A stretch of 36,211 nucleotides of DNA, from assembly GCA_964498765.1 (NCBI GenBank), contig CAZCIU010000025.1, forward strand, positions 1 to 36,211, read 5' to 3'. Below the pieces are notes generated by a model. It made no database searches and had not been told where the DNA came from. It worked only from the letters and a program-made list of their open reading frames with translations. Numbering within the stretch: the stretch's first letter is position 1; each line of letters opens with the position of its first letter. This DNA comes from UPXZ01 sp964498765. Its GTDB lineage: Bacteria; Bacteroidota; Bacteroidia; Bacteroidales; Paludibacteraceae. Below are positions 33,135 through 36,211 of this stretch, one piece after another. The position numbers and the translations under genes are program-made.

Positions 33135-34058
33135 CTATACGTCCACTCGTTTCCATTTCACGCCTTCATCTACCAAAACTTGTTCTGGTGGAGAAAGTAA
33201 CTGTTCCGGATTATGGAAAATCCGATTAAGCATTCTAAGTGAAGATGCATAATAAAAACCATCGCAAATCCGCTCGTCCACCACAAATTTCAACAAAATA
33301 CTCTTGTAAGGTTTTACATTTCCATCGCGTGAAACGGTATGACGCTGGGATTTTTTACCCATAGCAACGAAAATACTGCAAGTTCCAAATTCATACAAAT
33401 GGTGATAAATGGATTCTACGCCAATTGAGCCGATATTGGTTAAAAATACGCTGCTATGCCAAGGACTTACTTGCTCAATAAAGCGCGGTAATAATCCAAT
33501 TTTATCCAGCCACGAAAAGAAGAAAACCACCGAACGCATCATAAAATCAGGAAAATAGCCCAATAACTTAGAAAGCAAATCTGTAGTGTTTTGCGAACCT
33601 TCCGGCTGACTCTCATCCAATTCTTCCTTGATTTTCCGAACTATATCCTGCAAAGTGTCCGTAGGCATAAAGTAAGGTTTTATCAAAGTTTCCTCGCCTT
33701 CATCGGTCAGCGAACGCTTGATAGCAATTGAAAAATTCAGGTAATTGCGTGCAAAAATCTTATTCCAAACCACAAAACGATTTAAGTTTGGGCGTTGGGA
33801 AACAAGCCTTACCATCGCTGCAATAACCACATGCATAATGGACAAACCGGGGATTTCTTCCTTATGCTCTCGGATAAATGACTCAATATTATCAATCGGA
33901 ATTCGCTCTTCAAAGAAATTCTGAGCGTCCAAACGAGACCTTAAAAAATATGGAATGACAGCGAATACTGGATCCACTTTTCTCACACGCCAGCCATCAT
34001 ATCTGTCACCGATATGCCGACGGAAATACGGAAATCTATTCTCTTTGTACTTTTTCAT
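33135..34058 (-). CDS. Stand-alone 2-oxoacid dehydrogenase E2-like acyltransferase domain, active-site His replaced
   Basis: The product is 307 aa and consists only of the chloramphenicol-acetyltransferase-like catalytic domain of E2 proteins; there are no lipoyl or subunit-binding domains. Recognisable segments are SIMHVVIAAMVRLVSQRPNLNRF, FLTNIGSIGVES (E2: sNlGxxG) and VVDERICDGFYYASSLRML near the end. In active E2 and CAT enzymes the last motif is DHRxxDG or HHxxxDG with a catalytic His; here that position is E262, while D266-G267 remain. So it probably does not perform the usual acyl transfer, or uses other residues. Similar stand-alone proteins occur in Bacteroidota under the name E2. 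No E1 or E3 gene is nearby. The fold is fairly certain, the function unknown. Confidence 0.8.
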   Translation of the reverse strand: MKKYKENRFPYFRRHIGDRYDGWRVRKVDPVFAVIPYFLRSRLDAQNFFEERIPIDNIESFIREHKEEIPGLSIMHVVIAAMVRLVSQRPNLNRFVVWNKIFARNYLNFSIAIKRSLTDEGEETLIKPYFMPTDTLQDIVRKIKEELDESQPEGSQNTTDLLSKLLGYFPDFMMRSVVFFFSWLDKIGLLPRFIEQVSPWHSSVFLTNIGSIGVESIYHHLYEFGTCSIFVAMGKKSQRHTVSRDGNVKPYKSILLKFVVDERICDGFYYASSLRMLNRIFHNPEQLLSPPEQVLVDEGVKWKRVDV

Positions 34059-34167
34059 GTGTGTTTTATTAGAACCATGACTGTTAGAGCCAAGATTTTT
34101 AGACTATTATGCTAAACTGCTAAATAAAAAAAACTTTTTTGTAATTATTTTAAACATAAAACGGCCT

Positions 34168-34175
34168 CAAAGATA
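34168..34175 (-). promoter_or_regulatory. -7 box upstream of the E2-like gene
   Basis: The minus strand reads TATCTTTG, 109 bp before the ATG at 34058. No TTG is present at 19-21 nt. The rest of 34059-34228 is AT-rich without a recognisable hairpin terminator for recQ. Confidence 0.45.
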
Positions 34176-34228
34176 CAATATTATTTTATTCTTAATATAT
34201 GTTTCAATTGTTACTTATCAACCGATAG

Positions 34229-36130
34229 CTATTTTTTCAGTTCGAGTTTCATCAGTTTATTCTGAAAAACGAGATTATTGTCAATTAGAAACCGTACTGT
34301 TTCAATGATTTTATTCTCCTTAAATTTCAGTTGCTCAGTCAGTTCATGAATACTCAAAGCACTTTTCTCCAAAGCTTCAAGTACATTTTCCCGTATTTTT
34401 TGAAATTCTTCATTCGAAAGTTCACCACTTTTCTTTTTCAGGCAAATATCACATTGACCGCACGCTTTTCCGTTTCGTTCACCAAAATAATTCAGTAAAA
34501 TCAAACTGCGGCACACATTTTCATCCGAAGCATAGTCAATCATGCTTTTTACGCGTGAAACATAGCGTTCTTTGCGGTCATCGTAGGCTTCTTTTCCCAG
34601 AAAAACTCGTTCTTTTTGTTCGCGCTCGTGCGTGAAAGTCAGAAACGGCGTTTTTTTTCTGGGAATGTATTTCACAATTTGCTCCCTACTCAATCCTATC
34701 AGCTGTTCATAAACTTTATCCTGTTTCCAATTAAGCCTTTTGGCAATGGTTTCTTCATTTACAGCCGCCATATCGGTAAACAATCCGGTGTACGAGCGTA
34801 GCAAAATATGTATCAGTTTTTCCTGATCCGGCGAATGTTTTTGATTGTACAATTCATCTTTGTGACAAGTAAAAACCAGCAATGACGAGCTATCCTGCTC
34901 ATCTGTCAGGTCCAGATAACCGGCTTGTTGGAGAATTTTGATGGAATTATACGCCACCAAAAGCGGTTGATGAAAACTCCTGCAAAAATCGCCCAAATCA
35001 AAAATAAATGTATTGTCCAATCCGGAACCAATGCCTACCTGGTAGTAATTGCCTATATTTTCGTAAATTTCCAGGACTTTTTCTTTCGGAGGAAAGGTAT
35101 CAGCCACTCGTTTTCGCATTTTCACCACATCGGTATTATTGAAAAGCAATACCGCAAAAGCTTTTTTCTCATCGCGTCCTGCCCTGCCCGCTTCCTGAAA
35201 ATAGGCTTCAATCGAATCGGGTAAATCCAGATGCACTACTGTACGCACTTCAGCTTTGTCAATTCCCATTCCGAAAGCATTTGTTGCCACAATGACGCGC
35301 GTTTCATCCTTTTTCCATCGATTTTGGCGGGCATCTTTCGTTTCGTTATTCAATCCGGCATGATAATGCTCGGCTTTAATCCCCTTTTCATTCAGCCAAT
35401 CGGCAATTTCTTTCGTTTTTTTCCTATTACGCACATAAACTACCGACGAACCCGGAACCGATTTCAATATTTTCAGCAATTGCTCGTTTTTATCTTCCGT
35501 ATGTCTTACCACATAAGCCAGATTGGAGCGATGAAAACTCATTCGGAAAACATTCTTTTCTTTGAAAAGCAATTTATCCTGAATATCATCTACGACTTCT
35601 GCCGTAGCAGTTGCAGTAAGTGCAAGCACCGGAGTGTCAGGCAGATAAGTTCTGATTTCGGAGATTTTCAGATAGGAAGGACGAAAATCATATCCCCACT
35701 GCGAAATACAATGCGATTCGTCCACGGCAATCAGCGAAACATCCATTTGCTTCACTTTCGTAATAAAAATGGCGGTTGCAAGCCTTTCGGGAGAAACATA
35801 CAGAAATTTATAGGCTCCGTTTACGGCATTATCGAGCTTTTGAAGAATTTCTTTCGAAGTCAGCCCGGAATAAATTGCAGCAGCACGAATGTCTCGCTTT
35901 TTCAGGTTTTCCACCTGATCTTTCATCAACGCAATCAACGGTGTAACCACCACACAAAGTCCTTCCAAAGCCAAGGCGGGAACCTGAAACGTGAGCGATT
36001 TTCCTCCTCCGGTTGGCATCAGTCCTAGCGTATCTTTGCCGGAAAGCACACTTTTTATAATGTCTTCCTGCAAGGGGCGAAACGAATCGTATCCCCAGTA
36101 GGTTTTGAGTATTTCGTGAATGTTTTGCAT
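34229..36130 (-). CDS. RecQ-family ATP-dependent DNA helicase (short form, no HRDC)
   Basis: The product is 633 aa. It carries the RecQ motif 0 (YDSFRPLQ, Q21), Walker A TGGGKS (40-45), DESH box (137-140), ALTATAT, the helicase C-terminal region (AFGMGIDK, QEAGRAGRD) and the RQC zinc site, with four Cys spaced C-x16-C-x2-C-x2-C at about residues 539-563. It unwinds DNA 3' to 5' in repair and recombination. An HRDC domain, normally present in E. coli RecQ, is not visible; the C-terminal 60 residues look like a short winged-helix segment. Many Bacteroidota carry several RecQ paralogues, and the short form is one of them, so the symbol is left open. Confidence 0.94.
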   Translation of the reverse strand: MQNIHEILKTYWGYDSFRPLQEDIIKSVLSGKDTLGLMPTGGGKSLTFQVPALALEGLCVVVTPLIALMKDQVENLKKRDIRAAAIYSGLTSKEILQKLDNAVNGAYKFLYVSPERLATAIFITKVKQMDVSLIAVDESHCISQWGYDFRPSYLKISEIRTYLPDTPVLALTATATAEVVDDIQDKLLFKEKNVFRMSFHRSNLAYVVRHTEDKNEQLLKILKSVPGSSVVYVRNRKKTKEIADWLNEKGIKAEHYHAGLNNETKDARQNRWKKDETRVIVATNAFGMGIDKAEVRTVVHLDLPDSIEAYFQEAGRAGRDEKKAFAVLLFNNTDVVKMRKRVADTFPPKEKVLEIYENIGNYYQVGIGSGLDNTFIFDLGDFCRSFHQPLLVAYNSIKILQQAGYLDLTDEQDSSSLLVFTCHKDELYNQKHSPDQEKLIHILLRSYTGLFTDMAAVNEETIAKRLNWKQDKVYEQLIGLSREQIVKYIPRKKTPFLTFTHEREQKERVFLGKEAYDDRKERYVSRVKSMIDYASDENVCRSLILLNYFGERNGKACGQCDICLKKKSGELSNEEFQKIRENVLEALEKSALSIHELTEQLKFKENKIIETVRFLIDNNLVFQNKLMKLELKK

Positions 36131-36188
36131 GGCGTTTTAACGAAATACAAATTTAGGTAATTTTTTTGATTATGAGAAAAGGAGAATA

Positions 36189-36211
36189 AGTTTGGGTGTT
36201 TGGGTGTTTGG
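36189..36211. repeat. Tandem 8-bp repeat at window edge
   Basis: This is a period-8 run of TTTGGGTG units at the end of the window, upstream of recQ. The first 13 bases match 7979-7991 at 12 of 13 positions. The run continues beyond the window. Confidence 0.6.

Noticed and set aside
35231..36028. 265-codon open frame on the plus strand opposite recQ
   Set aside because: The RecQ motifs are all on the minus strand; this frame has biased composition and no family resemblance.

Overview
The window (about 36 kb, AT-rich) comes from a member of the Bacteroidota, most likely a non-Bacteroides Bacteroidales. The evidence is two tandem SusC/SusD outer-membrane pairs, Bacteroidota-type promoters (TTG about 19-21 nt upstream of TAnnTTTG), lipoproteins of the SusD type, DUF3108 and DUF4924 genes, and a secreted nuclease carrying a type IX secretion (Por) sorting domain. 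That last feature is uncommon in gut Bacteroides and points to an environmental, Paludibacter-like or oral lineage. The 100-N run shows that this is a draft scaffold. All genes but one are on the minus strand, so transcription runs from high to low coordinates.

Layout from left to right. 1-1560: start of the str operon (rpsL, rpsG, truncated fusA) with a textbook promoter. 1692-5430: a T9SS-secreted endonuclease I and, just upstream of it, aguB (N-carbamoylputrescine amidase). 5539-22013: a polysaccharide utilisation locus (PUL) with a GH95 alpha-L-fucosidase, a GH110 alpha-1,3-galactosidase lipoprotein, a secreted or membrane-anchored metallophosphoesterase and two susCD pairs. 22492-28338: a very large alpha-2-macroglobulin-like protein without the thioester Cys. 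28662-29963: DUF3108 (the only plus-strand gene) and DUF4924, whose stop codons abut. 30045-31873: rplY-pth-hslR, interrupted by the N gap. 32019-36130: aguA (agmatine deiminase), a stand-alone E2-like acyltransferase fold lacking its catalytic His, and a short RecQ helicase.

How the genes work together. GH110 removes terminal alpha-1,3-galactose and exposes alpha-1,2-fucose, which GH95 can then remove; together they could strip a blood-group-B-type determinant. The two SusCD pairs would import the products. Hairpin-plus-T-tract terminators divide the locus into susC2-susD2, susC1-susD1(-phosphoesterase) and GH110-GH95 units, and the two susC genes have matching promoters with leaders of nearly equal length. 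AguA and AguB together convert agmatine to putrescine although they lie 27 kb apart.

The main points for a second look are the GH110/GH95 PUL, the mosaic 5' ends of the two susC genes (134 identical bp), an N gap flanked by exactly 55 identical bp that looks like an unmerged assembly overlap, a family of word-like AT-rich intergenic repeats (one copy supplies the stop codon of the GH95 gene), and the E2-like protein with a substituted active site.
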